In this document: positions 46,811 to 59,468 of the stretch, in pieces | Position numbering within the stretch: position 1 is the first letter of the stretch | How the letters are laid out: every line of letters begins with the position of its first letter | Origin: Syncephalis fuscata | Taxonomy: Eukaryota > Zoopagomycota > Zoopagomycetes > Zoopagales > Piptocephalidaceae | NCBI GenBank assembly: GCA_025786725.1 | Contig: JAHLTZ010000016.1 | Span: 186,001-250,000 of the forward strand | Reading direction: 5' to 3' | Length of the DNA: 64,000 bases | Program-made: the position numbers and the translations under genes | Notes under the pieces: generated by a model | What the model was told of the DNA's origin: nothing | The model's database searches: none | Seen by the model: only the letters and a program-made list of their open reading frames with translations

Positions 46811-49617
46811 ATGTTACCGTACTCAAAACAGCATCGTCCACCGTCTGGTAATTACGCAACAGCTACTGGACAGTATAACCAAGAGGCACGCAATACAGGA
46901 ATTCCCATACCTAAACCAACCAACACTACTCCAAATGAGCCACAATGGAATGAGCCACGGCCGCAATTTGATTTGAATTTTAACGCATCACTTTTCAATT
47001 CAAACCTTAACGACGCGGCAGTAGCTAAAAGATCTATAGATGGTGATAATGGCTTAAGTAGCGCACAGACACCAGTAAAGAAAAGCGAAATGACTGTGCT
47101 ACGAAGTGGCGGACCGGCTCGTGGCAGTGAAGTGCCACCACTGCCACGAACATCTGAAGCTACTTTGTGGCCGGATACATCATCGCTACAACAATCGGGT
47201 CAACTCGCTTCATCTCGAAGCTCTTTGAAAGCAAGCCGCGAATCGACTATAGCAACGCCGAATAAATTAAATAATCCTATTGTTTCGCAAACAAGCTTAA
47301 CGAAAAAACGAGCAGCTGATCCAGATATGACAATCAGTACAGCAAAATCTAGCAATAAATCTTCAGCCAATCCATCACATAGAGTAAGTCTTTATTATTA
47401 CATTAGTTTATAGCTATACTAATAATACTAATTAGCACAACTCAAATATACCTCGTGCAGTATTTAAAGATAATTTGTCAAATGATTATAGCGATAGTAG
47501 CGGTAGCGACCATGATGGCACAAGTGATAATGATAGTGACAGTGACGATATAACTAAAAATTCAGATTTATCCTTTTCTTCATCATCCTATTCAGACATG
47601 GCCGATATGTCAGTTACTATGGCGAGCGATACAAAAAACAAAGGCAGATCAAAGAAACGATCGCGCGTAGAGTTGGAACGATCATTTCATCCAGGCGACA
47701 ATGAATCGCTACAAGCTTGGACATGGCTTGTAAGTTATATCTTTGTAAAATGTGCTATAAACTTATATATTTAACATTGTATTTTAGTTGGAAAAAGAAC
47801 GCACTAAAATTGCAATTTACTCTTCGAAAGTAAGTTGTATACACACACAGCGTGTTAATACGCAGAATCAATACTAAGTCGATTGAGCTCAGTTGCGTAG
47901 GGCATCAAGGCGTGTCTATAAAATTAGTAAAAAGCTTGAAGAATATACACGACAATTACCTGCTACTACTACTGCTACTGCTACTGCTACTGCTACTACA
48001 AGCCATAGCAAGTCTTTGTCAAAAGCAACGATTGACACTCCAATGAAGGATGTGCAGTCATCGGATGTATCAGGAATAGATATGGTAAAACGTCGCAACA
48101 GCCATAGTACTGTTGAAGTGCCATCTGCTTCAAATGATAAAAAAACTATAGTGAAGTCGCTGCCAAATTCTAAATTTACTTATACTTTTCCGCTGGCCAC
48201 TAATAACGAACCATCTAAATTGCGTAACTTACACACCCATCAATGGCGCAATGCATTTCTAAGAAAGCCACGATCATTGCTATTTCACCGATTGCCCGGC
48301 ACACGAGGAAGGGATCCGATGGATCTTATTGTAGCAAGGTAAGTGATATAGATATTTGTAATAAATCATCCATCTAACGCTAATTGATTGATTATATAGT
48401 GCATTAGACGGGTAAGTATCATGTTGGTTATTTTTATAATAGCTTCTTATAATTTAGCACACTAGACAAATACGATGCTGGAAGTATGGACATCAACGGT
48501 AAGTACATTTTAATAATATAGTATTTGTTTTTTGACTTTATACTTATTAGGCTAGAGCATATTATCAAAGACTCACAGCTTGAAAAGACATGGCCCGAAG
48601 CAATGGCCTGGATTACTGACGACATACTGGCAGTGGGTGCGCCGGCCCGCGATCCACCAGTTGCACAACAATTATCACTGGTCCACTTTTCAAGCTCATC
48701 TCGAGTAAGTAAAAGGAAAATAACAACAGTTTTATTGATTAATCAACACATTTGTAGCATTCGCTTTTGTCACAAGTACAGCATTTGTATGATCAGCCAC
48801 ACGGCAATGGTATTAATGTGATTGAGCCGCTACATTCAAACAAGGAGGCGTTTTCATTTGTCACAGCCGGCAACGATAAACGTGTCGTTGTGTGGCATAT
48901 GGAACGATCGAACAACTTGCAGAAGCCAACTACGTTAAAAAGCGTCGAATATCTTCATAAAGTGCACACATCTTCTATCTTTGCTATTTCGCATTTACCG
49001 CAGTTTAGCGCACTTTACTCAGGCGGTGCCGATAACCGACTCGTTGCTTGGGATCTAGCCGGACAACGGGAGATATCCCGGCAAAAGCTCACAGAACGAA
49101 TTAATCACATTCAAAAAAATCCGGTTGATCCCAACTTACTTCTTGTAACTGTAAGCGGATTACAGGACCAACTATTGCTCTACGATCATCGTACACCTCG
49201 AGATCCACTACTTACATTTGGTTTTCGTCAACAATCACGATTGAGTCGGTACATTGCACCATCCTGGCATTGTGATGGCTATTTGATAGCGTGTGGGCAG
49301 CAAGATAAACCGCACATTTCTATTTGGTAAGTAGTCTATTAATATATATATATATGTGTGTGTGTGTGATTAAGCTATATTTCTAACATGGTTTATTTCA
49401 ACAAGGGACATTCGATACAAGGATATTCAATCCGCTCCATGCCAGCTAATTCAGTCACATGGTAATTTAGACTAATACAGCACTAACATAAATAAGCAAC
49501 AGCTAACGATTGGTGATAGATAAACGTATCATCGAAGCGCGATTTCATCCAACTAAGCCAGTTCTAGGTTCTATTAGTTCAGACTTATCAATGGGATTTA
49601 TTGACTTTACTTTATAA
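46811..49617 (+). CDS. WD40-repeat protein with Ser-rich N-terminus, unclassified
   Basis: The N-terminal 300 residues are Ser/Thr-rich and charged (47475-47700 is Asp/Ser-rich) with a short helical segment and a (TA)n-type Thr-Ala run encoded by a CTG/CTA repeat near 47960-48000. From about 48220 the sequence forms WD40 blades: HTHQWRNAFL, DLIVASALDGTLDKYD, DDILAVGAPARDPP, FVTAGNDKRVVVWHM, LYSGGADNRLVAWDL, LLVTVSGLQDQLLLYDHR, LIACGQQDKPHISIWDIR and a final blade ending MGFIDFTL. It resembles DCAF-type CUL4 adaptors in style, but I cannot name an orthologue. About ten exons are seen, including a 12-nt microexon at 48400-48411. The frame is intact. Stop at 49615-49617. Confidence 0.72.
48400..48411 (+). 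other. 12-nt microexon of the WD40 gene
   Basis: TGCATTAGACGG is flanked by introns 48339-48399 (61 nt) and 48412-48457 (46 nt). Included, it gives SALDGTLDKYD, a well-formed blade end. Skipping it keeps the frame but deletes four residues. Confidence 0.65.
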
Positions 49618-50111
49618 ACAAACTCATTGCTAATTAATTTCATTAAACATCAATTTCAGCAGTAGGATAATAAACTATTGTGAATGCCAATCAGCTTCTT
49701 GCATAAATAAGGATTGGTAGCACATATTTAAATTTTGTTTCCAACAATATGTGTTCAAATGTTATGAAATGGAGTAATAGCAGCACAGTACCTAAAGGTG
49801 GCAAACAAGCCGACAAACTTGATTATGTATTAATATTAGTGATAATAAGATCAGATATAAAGGAGTAAAGCTCATCTGTCCAAAAAGTTGGCTTATCATA
49901 GAAGATGTTGCTATTTAAATCGCAAGTGTATTAGAGAGGTAGTAGTTTGAGTGGATCACATGTAAAGATCATCAGATTTGCATAATGACTATAAATCAGT
50001 GTAGGTAAATACGTAGTAATCGTATTTTTCAATTAGATGAAATAATATAATAATATTTATTACTATATGACGAATAAATTGATGCTTTGAGCCATTTCAT
50101 TTGCAGCATAG
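49618..50111. other. Convergent intergenic region
   Basis: AT-rich DNA between the WD40 gene (+) and the pseudokinase gene (-). No gene recognised. Confidence 0.45.
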
Positions 50112-51365
50112 TTAAGTTGGCAATCTAGAATAATCAGTGGTATATGCGAATTTTCTCCAATATTGTATATTAGTTTCGTAAATCTCGAAAGAAGTTTTAC
50201 GAAATATAGGTCTAGATCTTAAAAGATTATCCATTAGACCGAGAACTGGCGGAAACATATAAGAATCGTTTATGGATATCTTTAGCTTAGGACAACTATT
50301 CTCGCCCATAATATATGCCTTTCTTAGTCTTTCTTTTATTTTTGGATATTCTTCGCGGCCATAAGGCTTCTTTGTTGTACCGTCATGCCCATAAGGTGAA
50401 TGACCAGTGGTAAATTCGTAAATAATGGCACCTAACTGCCAAAGATCGTATTTTTGCAAATCATACACTTCTTCGTATGCCGTCTCTGGTGGAGAGTAAG
50501 CCATACGTTCAAAAGTTGGCTTAGCTTTGCCTTTTGACACCATAGCATACTCAAAACCCACAAGTATAACTGATGGACTTGCCTGTCTGCTAGGATCATC
50601 TGGATGTGATATCAGAATATCTAAATAAATCAAGTTGTTAACAATTGGTTTCAGCTAAGCTGTGGCAGATCTACTTACTTGATGGCATAATAGCGGTATG
50701 GCGAACATCGATTGAGTGCAAATAGGCAATACCTAAAGCTATGGTTAGTCTTACGAATGCATATTAAGCCAAAAGAATACACACCAGCTATCAACTTTCT
50801 CATCACCTCTCCAAGCCAATACAGCCTTTCTATCTTGGCTTGAGAAAAAGAAAAGTTGCGAAGCGTATATCTAACGGATTTATGACTAGGATAGACAATA
50901 CAATGGTAGCCATTGGCAGTTGAAAGGCTATTCACAGTAGGGATCAATCTAATAGAAGGTTTGAACTTTGAAAATTTATACATTGACTCTTGACTGTCTG
51001 CCAACTAATGTAGATAGACGCACAGTGAATAATCATTAGCTAATTAATCAACAGTAATAGTAATAATAGCCACTTACATTTGTAATTTTAATTGCTTGAT
51101 CAACAAGCTCTTTGCCAGCACCTCCTGGATAACACAGAGTATACCGGTATCCATTTTTCACTGGAAGAAAAATGCTCATTCCATCGTTGTATATTTGTTT
51201 CCATTCTCGTTTATCGTATTTTTCAAGCCGGATATCTTGAAAAATCGGCGTTTTTTCAAGCTGAGGAATAGGTGACGGCTCGTCCTTTAATGCGATAGCG
51301 CATGAAAAAAGTGAAAAAAGATATATTGCCGCGCATGCGACACTGTAAGGGTGAGTTCTACGCAT
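50112..51365 (-). CDS. Secreted protein-kinase-like pseudokinase
   Basis: Exon 1 (51365-51078) begins with a clear signal peptide (VACAAIYLFSLFSCAIA) and leads to a kinase fold: glycine-rich PGGAGKELV, VAIK-like QAIKIT, then, over short exons, GIAYLHSIDVRHTAIMPSNILI (about 50730-50600), VILVGFEYAM, AYSPPETAYEE and KYDLWQLGAIIYEFTTGHSPYG. Aligned with HRDLKPxN, the catalytic loop reads H-T-A-I-M-P-S-N, so the base Asp is Ala and the Lys is Met. The metal-binding DFG is G-F-E. The SPPE (APE-like) and DxWxxG motifs of the C-lobe are intact. Catalysis is therefore very unlikely while the fold is kept. Secretion plus an inactive kinase fold suggests a binding role outside the cell or in the secretory pathway; this is inference. 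Four exons with GT-AG introns; frames intact. Confidence 0.8.
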
Positions 51366-52506
51366 ACTAGCTTGCAGTTGCGTTATAGAATATTGTGGAT
51401 ATCAAATCCTTCTAAAGTAAAAGTAAAAATCGTAACTAGCTTTTAATAAAACGTAGAGAAATTGCGTGGAAAGTATAAGATTAATGGCAGTTTCCTAAAC
51501 TACTAGAGACTGGCAATTTATTATATAGCAATATTCTTGGCAATTAACGCTTTCCAGTTAAGCGGTTTTATGTTCACGAGACATTGCCAATTTAAGTCAA
51601 TACTTGCTTGTTTTAGATTTATTATTTCCCTTTTTGGTAAATTGCTTTTAATTGTGCCATTAATTCTTATTAAACATTCTATTTGAAATACTGCAATAGC
51701 CCCTTTACTACTAGTACATTATATTCAAAATCTAGTATTTGTTTCAAACCTTCCATTTAGTCGATGTGTCGAATATTCGTTGGACGATAGGTTCAAAATT
51801 ATGCAGCACATGCAAATCATTGGTGTTTTAAAGCAGTAGAATTATTGACTGATAAGATAACAATTAATAACAATAGCAGCATATTTAATAGTTATAGTAT
51901 TTAACAATACTTGATGGATAATATCCATTAGTGGGGCTTAAGTTGCAATAGTCGCAATAATAATAAAGCTTTGCATCGTTGCCGCTTGAACTTGACAATA
52001 GTTGCTTGTATGTCGATCTGTGTTTGTAAATTTCATTTCAAACTCCTCACCATAGCGCATGGCTTTTACAACTCTTTATATCAGCTACATAAATAGTTTT
52101 CCATTTAACATTAAATACAAATTTACTATAATGATTTGATTTAAATTCAATGCTATAATATACATATACATAACTTACAATTATATTTTTCGTATAGACA
52201 ATAAAACAAATAAAAGTGTAAATCGAGTGTATACTGTTTGCATTGATCAGGCCTCCAATGATATTCATATAAATCATAACAATAATTCTTAAATTTTATC
52301 ACTTTACATTTAAAATAGAAATCTTTTTTGTAGAAAAACAAATTATATTTTACAAGCTATACAAACTAGACAACTATACAATTATATCAAAACACGACAG
52401 ATAATTATTAGATCACGTGGTTTTATTTTACGCGAATATCGCGTGTCATTTGCCAAAAAATAGCCTTTTTCTTTTATAGCACACTTTGTCGTATATTGTA
52501 TTGCTC
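51366..52506. promoter_or_regulatory. Divergent intergenic region, pseudokinase / Mrc1-like
   Basis: A 1.1-kb AT-rich region with one CACGTG at 52414-52419 about 90 bp before the Mrc1-like ATG. Frames at 52047-52341 are AT-rich noise. No RNA gene was recognised. Confidence 0.4.
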
Positions 52507-55500
52507 ATGGACACGTCAATAACTTTTGAGAATTCGGCACAGCAAGACAAGAGAAAGTATGAAAACAGCGAGTCTTTACCTGATCGTTCAAGTTCACCCG
52601 AATTAGGTGTGCCGACAACGATGCAACAGCTCTAGTTAGTGGCACGCAAGAAGATTGGCGAACACTCTATCGTTACGACGATAGTGATGGCAGCGATGAA
52701 GAAAGAAGCAATCAGCGTGAATTGCAATCATATATTGCTAATCTCTCAGACCAGGAGGATATTGAACATACAGTACCTGGTCAAGTAAGTTATATATATA
52801 TATATTGTACTAGTTGTTCACATATACTAAATTATATGTGGCGCAAATAGCGACCGGCCTGGCTTATTGACTCAGATCTATCAGATATTGATGAGGCCAT
52901 GCTTGATTCTAGCGATGATGAACCAGCACCTGTCAAACCACCAGTAAAGAAGAAGTCAGAACGTCAACAAAAGTCCAAGTCAAAACATGAACGCCAAAAG
53001 CCAATTAAAAAACTTCGAAAAGTCAAAAAAACTACTGGCACTGCAAAGGTAAAGTGTAATACATCAATTGGCAAATATTGAGTAATTAAGTAATACTAAA
53101 ACTGAAATAGTCGGATAATTTACATAACATTGAACCAAACACGAATGAATCAACTCAGTTGGCTGTACAAAATGCTGCAGTATTTAACGACGCTGTTTCT
53201 ACTGATGATGATGATGATGATGATGATGATGACGATTTAATGGAAAAAATTAACCAAGGAACTCCAAAAGCTCAACAACGACATAAGGTAAAAAACAATT
53301 CTATAATAAATATTAGAATCTAATAGTATCAATATTAGGGATTAAGTAAAAAAGATCAACTTGAAATGCACAAAGAAACACAAAGATTACTTCGTCGTAA
53401 GTGATACAGTAATAATCTATTTAATATTGTATCTCACTAGTAATAGAAAAACTAACACGGCTTGAATCAATTACTGACCATTTGGATATAAACGACTTTT
53501 TATCTTCTCTTTGTCAACCAATGTAATTAATAACAACTAATCAAACGAACTATTTAAACAAATATACTAATACTTATACTAGGGAATCTGTAAATAGCCA
53601 TAATGAACCAATAAATACAAAAATACAGCCAATTCAACAAATATTCAAGAAAATTACCTAATGCAACATCAAAGCTATCAGACAAGGCTCTTGGTAAATT
53701 ACCACAAGAAAGTGTAACACTAGTAAAAGAGAAGCGGATAATACGTACACCACTACCTACATTCCAACACACTCCTGTATGTACAACAACAGATATAACA
53801 TCAGCCATGGCCGATATGGAATTGATTATTATAGATTCATATGATAAACATGACAACGAATTACAGACTCAACGTGAAACGCCTAAAACACCAGTTAAAA
53901 TGAAACAAAAATTTGCGCAAATAAAACATCAAAAGCAGTTGGAAGTACAAAGACCAAAAACAACCACTGATATGACACCGCAACAACTGAATCATATGTT
54001 AAAGGCTAAGATTACACAGCAAACAAGTGAACGTCGACAAGAAGCTGAGGATTTAGCAAAACGATTAGGTGTATGGCAACCACCCACTCAAGGTGTATCA
54101 GAACTAGCTCGTGAAAAGGAGCGACGTAAATTGGCCATGGGAACTGATATAGATTTTATACCACCATCAGATGAGGAATATGAAGAGGATGAAGTGAATA
54201 ACAAAGAACATAATAGCGATGAAGATGATATTATTTATTCTGGAGAAGAAACCAACGATGATGACAATAATAATACTGACATTGATGAAGATGACAGCAA
54301 TGATGCAGTCAATGATAATGGGGAAGGGCAAACAAGGATAGCAACGATGGATTCAGTATTAGATAATGAAATAACCGATCTAGTAACATCTAATAATTCG
54401 ATATTATTAAATGAAATAGAAAAGGACGATGATGAAGAGGAGGAGGAGGAAAAAGAAGAAGAGGATGAACAAGTTAATATTGCTTCTAAATCTATTAATA
54501 GATCAAAAGGGCGACATCATACATTAATGATAGATTCAGATGAAGAAACAACGATGCCATTACCATTATCTACTACTGAAAATGAGTCAAACTTCTCTAA
54601 TATTAACAAAGATACAGGATTGGATAATGCCATCTTTGCTATTGAAGATGATTCAAATATTAATGACTTATCTGAATCAACACTAAATCGCCGTCTTATA
54701 AGCCGTAGAAATCTAGTGGCTGATATGTTTAAAGATAAAGTGAAGCCTATGAGTCGAAGAATGGCCGGCTATTTCGACGCTGAGGCCGAAGAGGAAGAAG
54801 ATGAATGGGCTGGTTTTCTTGATCAACAACAACCGCCACATCAGAATGAACCGGAAGAAGATGATCGAGATGACCGGTTTATGGATGATATTGATATGGT
54901 AGTCCATGATTTGAGTGATGAAGAGGAGAACAGTGAAGATGTAGCGGCACTTCATCGGTAAGAGTATGGTAAATATGATTTATATTAATATTAATAATAT
55001 TTACTATCAATAGCAAGCAAATGGATGATCAAGATGCCGCTGAGGTTAGTAATTTAATACGAGACTTGAAAGAAGGCACTTTGGGTCGATCGAAATTAGA
55101 CTTTCATGGAAAAGGATTTGGACTTGATGGAAGTGATGATGATGATGATGATGGTCATGGCAATTCACTTAATAGACGAGCTATTGAATGGCAAAGCACC
55201 GGGCCAGAACATCGCTATGAAGTAGATGAACAGTTAATGCAACTAGGTAATAGAACGATAATTAGATAGTTATTAATATTAACAATAATGATGATAACAA
55301 TAATATAGAAAAGAATCCGGCTACGGCTGCTTTTGCTCGAATAGCATTAGGCACCGAAGATGATATTGATGTAGCATCCGATGATTTGAATTTCCTTCAA
55401 GATGATGATCATACTGAAGAGGAACGACCACGTCGAGCAAGATACTCGGTAAGTAAAGCAGCATAGTAAATATTAAAGTCATATATAGAGTAGTAGTAGT

Positions 55501-55962
55501 AATAATAATAAATGAATAGATTATGGACGACCAGACTATCAATGGTTCAATATTGGATAATGATGATTTTGAAGTTGAAGATTGGCTATTTAAACAGCCT
55601 AATCAACAACATAAAGCATTTAATAAACGAACAATGGAACGATCAAGTACTTTGAGTAATGAAAATTGCACCACATCATTAGTAAGTTAATGGTTTATTA
55701 ATAAATACTAATACTAATACTATTCAATAGATTGGACGACCCAATCGACCCTTCTTTCTTGATCGATCGCCTAATAAACGACGTCGATTCCTGGACGTAA
55801 CCGATAATGGAACAATAACAAAACCGACCAGCCAACGTACAAATAAAACACTCGCCACATTTAAAATCACCGCTAATAATACAAAGGTAAAGTGTTATTG
55901 GTTGTACTTATTAATATTAATACGTCATATTATAATAGACATCACAGCGTTCATTTGTTTAA
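52507..55962 (+). CDS. Mrc1/claspin-type replication checkpoint mediator
   Basis: Nuclear replisome-associated adaptor that links stalled forks to checkpoint kinases and stabilises the fork. Long and acidic, it carries the Mrc1 C-terminal domain: GYFDAEAEEEEDEWAGF, MVVHDLSDEEENSEDVAALH, MDDQDAAEVSNLIRDLKEG and LGRSKLDFHG, the order seen in Mrc1/claspin. Several TQ/SQ sites (for example GTQED, STQLA, QTQRE, ITQQT, PTQGV) could be checkpoint-kinase targets. The ATG at 52507 gives MDTSITFENSAQQ. About eleven exons follow, ending TSQRSFV, TAA at 55960-55962. Two one-base frame changes interrupt otherwise coherent coding: near 52612 (one base missing) and at the A-run 53650-53653 (one base too many). 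A run of 12 GAT/GAC codons at 53206-53236 encodes poly-Asp. Confidence 0.8.
53203..53239 (+). repeat. GAT triplet repeat encoding poly-Asp
   Basis: Tandem GAT units within a coding exon of the Mrc1-like gene. Probably length-variable. Confidence 0.75.
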
Positions 55963-56307
55963 TTATATTATAAATATTTAATAAATGTGCAGTAATAAAA
56001 AATAATGGTTTCACTAATTGAAAACCATAATTTTTGATTTATTCCTTATTGTCCTGTTGCATTCACCTTACAAACATCCACATATGGTTCTTTGCAACTA
56101 TTCCAGATGAAAATATGATTTATTAGATGTTTTAAATGCATTACATGAATAGATCATTAATAACAACGCTTATGTTGATATTTGGATAAATTAAATCGAT
56201 CTTAAATTCAAAGCGTTCACACTTTTATTACCCGTGTATGCTTTCTACGGAGGTCGATACATTCCCTCCTCCTCCTTCCTTCGTGTTAACTATTAAGCAT
56301 AAACAAT
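55963..56307. promoter_or_regulatory. Intergenic region, Mrc1-like / Sec20
   Basis: AT-rich, with a C/T-rich patch immediately before the Sec20 ATG (about 56255-56285). It presumably holds a terminator and promoter. Confidence 0.4.
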
Positions 56308-57439
56308 ATGCCTCAACCGCCACCTTCAATAGCATCAACGACGGCATCGTCTATAACTTTTGTTGACGCTCATGAAGAGGATGAACAACTTACGGATTTA
56401 AGCCGTCGTGCTTTAACTATTGAACAGTTAATTAGTGCGTTGCATGCACCAGTAGATACAGCGACAGAACTACCCTCAGCTACCATGCTTGCTGCAGAAC
56501 AGCGTGATCTGGCTGCTACAGCACGTACACAACTACGGCAATTTGAACGAGCAATTACTGTAAGTTGTTCAATTTATTTAGTACCATACAGAGAGTTAAT
56601 TAGTGGCTTCATTGCTATTCTTTGATAGGATGCGCGCGAATTAGCCGAAGATGAAGATCGTGAACAGGATCGCATAGCATTGCTGCGACAGATTGACCGA
56701 CATGACGCACATAGAAAACAGTAAGTGAACAGTGATATGTAAAAACTAATAGATAGTAATAAACGGCGATAGATTGCAGACGGCACTACGTAAAGCAACA
56801 CTCGAAGGAAAGCGTAAAGCCGATGCCCATGCCCGATTTGAACGAGAAGCATTACTAGGCAGTAGTGGAGCCAACAATGGTCTATCTAATAATCGACGTG
56901 TTCAAAGGTAATTAATACGAACGTGTATACGACTAGTGAAATAACGTATTTATATGCATATTCATATTAGTACGGAGAAAGCAATGATGCGTGCATCCAG
57001 TGAAGTGACCGAATCATTAAGACGGACAACACAATTAATGCAGGCTGAAGTGGAGAAAAGTAGTTTAAATGCCACTACACTTGGTAGGTTGGTGACTATC
57101 AATTATATTGTAATTAATAAATGATGCTATATAGAGGATTCGTCGAGATTGTTACGGGCAGCCCATGGAGAATATCGCGGTCTTGATACTGTACTGCGTA
57201 CATCTCGTCAAGTGCTTACTCGTCTAGAACGTGGTGACTGGACCGATAGACTATTAATTCTATTTGGTCTATTTGTCTTTTTGCTTGTTGTACTCTATGT
57301 TGTTCGACGTCGTTTCTGGATACCAGGCATGAGCTGGGTATTTAGCAGTTTATGGACTTTATTGACTGGAAGCGATGCTCCAAAAGATGGTCTATTAGAC
57401 AATGCTTTGACCAGTGATTATGGCCATGTAGATTTATAA
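56308..57439 (+). CDS. Sec20-type SNARE (BNIP1 homologue)
   Basis: ER Qb-SNARE that works with Ufe1, Use1 and Sec22 in Golgi-to-ER retrograde fusion. Five exons. The N-terminal half is helical (LTIEQLISALHAP; AARTQLRQFERAIT; RIALLRQIDRHDAHRKQ). The Sec20 core reads MMRASSEVTESLRRTTQLMQ, then LLRAAHGEYRGLDTVLRTSR, then LERGDWTDRLLILFG, followed by the transmembrane anchor LLILFGLFVFLLVVLYVV and a short luminal tail without an HDEL-type signal (ends YGHVDL). Introns are short GT-AG and keep frame. Length is about 290 residues. The signature around the SNARE motif and the position of the anchor make this assignment firm. Confidence 0.85.
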
Positions 57440-58281
57440 TTGGAAAGAAGGATCTACTCAACTTTGAGTCTCTAGCTTGAGCTGGGGACAAAAAAAGATC
57501 CATAACTCAATCTTGACAATAAATTGTCAATTGGTTTTGATACTGAGAATTGTTATTTATTGAAGCAGTGCTATATCAATTCCGATTAATTCAAGTGGAG
57601 ATGAGCCAGTCTACACTATTTTCAATATCGAAATAGATATTGAATAGTATTTCATGTTACAATAAAATATAATAAATAAATAAAGGTTAACTCATATTAT
57701 TATTGCTGTAAAGTATTCAAAGCATTATAATTTAATATTTAACGTCATTTACTATTCATCATCATGTTGAGTAGATTGGATATTATTAAAATAGCTATTT
57801 AACCACAAACCATACTAAATGACTAATAGATTCAATTAAACTGTATAATAATGTTAAATGATACGCAATATTTTATATAATAATGTGCTTTATTTAACTC
57901 AATTAACAAGTACTAAAATTAAAAGTTTAAGATGAAATGGCACATAATATGTATATATTAGTGTAATAATACCAATATAATCAAATAGAACAATTAACTA
58001 AATAATTACTGATATCATTTATTTAAATCAAATTATTAATAACATTTATTAAAAAGCAATATAATTGTGATGTGCATAATAATGGCATGACTCCGATTGG
58101 AACGAATTTTGCTTTAAAGGCTCAAATAGAAAATGTAAAGTAGGATTCAACCAAAAAGTGCATTAAAATATGCTAATTCACCATCATTATTAGATCTTTA
58201 AATGCTATTAATGAATGGGAATAAAATAGAAGAGAGTACAGCCTATGCAGTGGAAGAGGAAATCATATTGTATAGCATTAG
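57440..58281. other. Convergent intergenic region with repeat copy B
   Basis: AT-rich spacer between Sec20 (+) and adenylate kinase (-). It contains the second copy of the dispersed repeat (57744-58147). Confidence 0.45.
57744..58147 (+). repeat. Dispersed intergenic repeat, copy B
   Basis: Same orientation as copy A (17706-17937). The left part (57744-57876) and the right part (about 58049-58147) match copy A; about 180 bases between them are absent from copy A. Like copy A, it lies a few hundred bases past the stop of a plus-strand trafficking gene. Confidence 0.6.
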
Positions 58282-59132
58282 TTAAATCAATTCACCACTA
58301 CGATGACATTGATATGTGTGTGGACTGTTAGTAGCAGTGTTGCCAGCAGTAGTGCTGCTTGTAGTTGGTGTTGAGGCCGTGGAATCCATTATCAAATTAT
58401 CTTCATCAATAAGCATTTCTTCCTCTAATAAAGGGATTCGGCCCCGTTCTATAAGAACCTTCTGCAGTTGCCCATAAATAACATCTGATGTTTCACCTTC
58501 AAGGTGAACTAGAACACCTTGTCGGTCATAGTGTTCAAGTAGAGGCTCGGTCGTTTCACGGAAGGCTCTCATTCGAGCACGAAAGACCGGCTCTGTATCA
58601 TCGGGACGACGGGTCAGTGGTTCGCCGGTAATATCGTCGATACCAGGCTGTAGTGGTGGATTGTAGCCTAGATTATAGACTCGGCCCGAAGAGGCATGCA
58701 CCCAACGAGATAGAATACGTTCAAGAATAACTTCATCGGGTACATGCAGGCTTACTACCATGTTAAGTGGTGTACCTTGTTGTAAAAGTGTTGCATCAAG
58801 TGAACTGGCCTGTGCACGATTACGTGGAAACCCATCCAGTAACCAATCGTTACCGAGTGTAGTGGATGATGAGTCCATCTTGCCGCCATTAAGATGACTA
58901 AGCTCAGCGAGAATAAGACGGATCATCAGCGTATCCGGTACAAGTTCACCACGAGCCATAATCTCCGCTGCTTGTAGGCCCACCGGTGTACGATCGGCTA
59001 CATGTCGGCGTAGTAAATCGCCACTTGATAGAGCAGACATGCCATAGTCACGTTGTAAACGACCAGACTGTGTTCCTTTGCCAGCACCCTAATTAAAGTA
59101 TATCATACATATATGCATAGATTAATAAGTAA

Positions 59133-59183
<51 letters not shown>

Positions 59184-59468
59184 GCGAGTGAGTCATATCA
59201 TCTATTGTACGGTAAATAAACTTACCGGTGCACCAATCAATAGCATACGCAATTGGTCAGTAGATCCAAATCCGACACTGCTAGGAGACTCGTCTGCGGC
59301 AATGGCTCGTGCCGAGCTTGGTTGGCAGGTATGCATTGCTCGTTGGCGTATAGCTGGTTGACATAGTGACGGTGCTTGATTAGAGTAATGGCGTCGCAAT
59401 CCGGTTTTCGTAGAATGTAGTCGTCGTAAAAGCGACCGAGTAGCAAAAGTAGAGGCAGTTGTATTCAT
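58282..59468 (-). CDS. Mitochondrial adenylate kinase (GTP:AMP phosphotransferase, AK3/Adk2-like)
   Basis: Nucleoside monophosphate kinase of the mitochondrial matrix. ATG 59466-59468 gives a basic Ser/Arg-rich presequence (STFATRSLLRRLHSTKTGLR). Exon 1 ends inside the P-loop: LLIGAP | GAGKGTQSGRLQRDYG. The remainder has SSGDLLRRHV (AMP site), WLLDGFPRNRAQ, a LID with GRVYNLGYNPP and DDITGEPLTRRPDD, and RARMRAF. It lacks the LID Cys4 zinc site. The C-terminus has an Asp/Ser/Thr-rich extension of about 50 residues past the usual end (stop 58282). One intron (about 59091-59225) holds a tetranucleotide microsatellite. An in-frame upstream ATG at 59540 is less likely because it adds a hydrophobic segment before the presequence. 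Confidence 0.88.
59133..59174 (+). repeat. (ATAG)n microsatellite in the adenylate kinase intron
   Basis: About ten tandem ATAG units, followed by imperfect copies. Lies within the single intron of the adenylate kinase gene. Confidence 0.85.
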
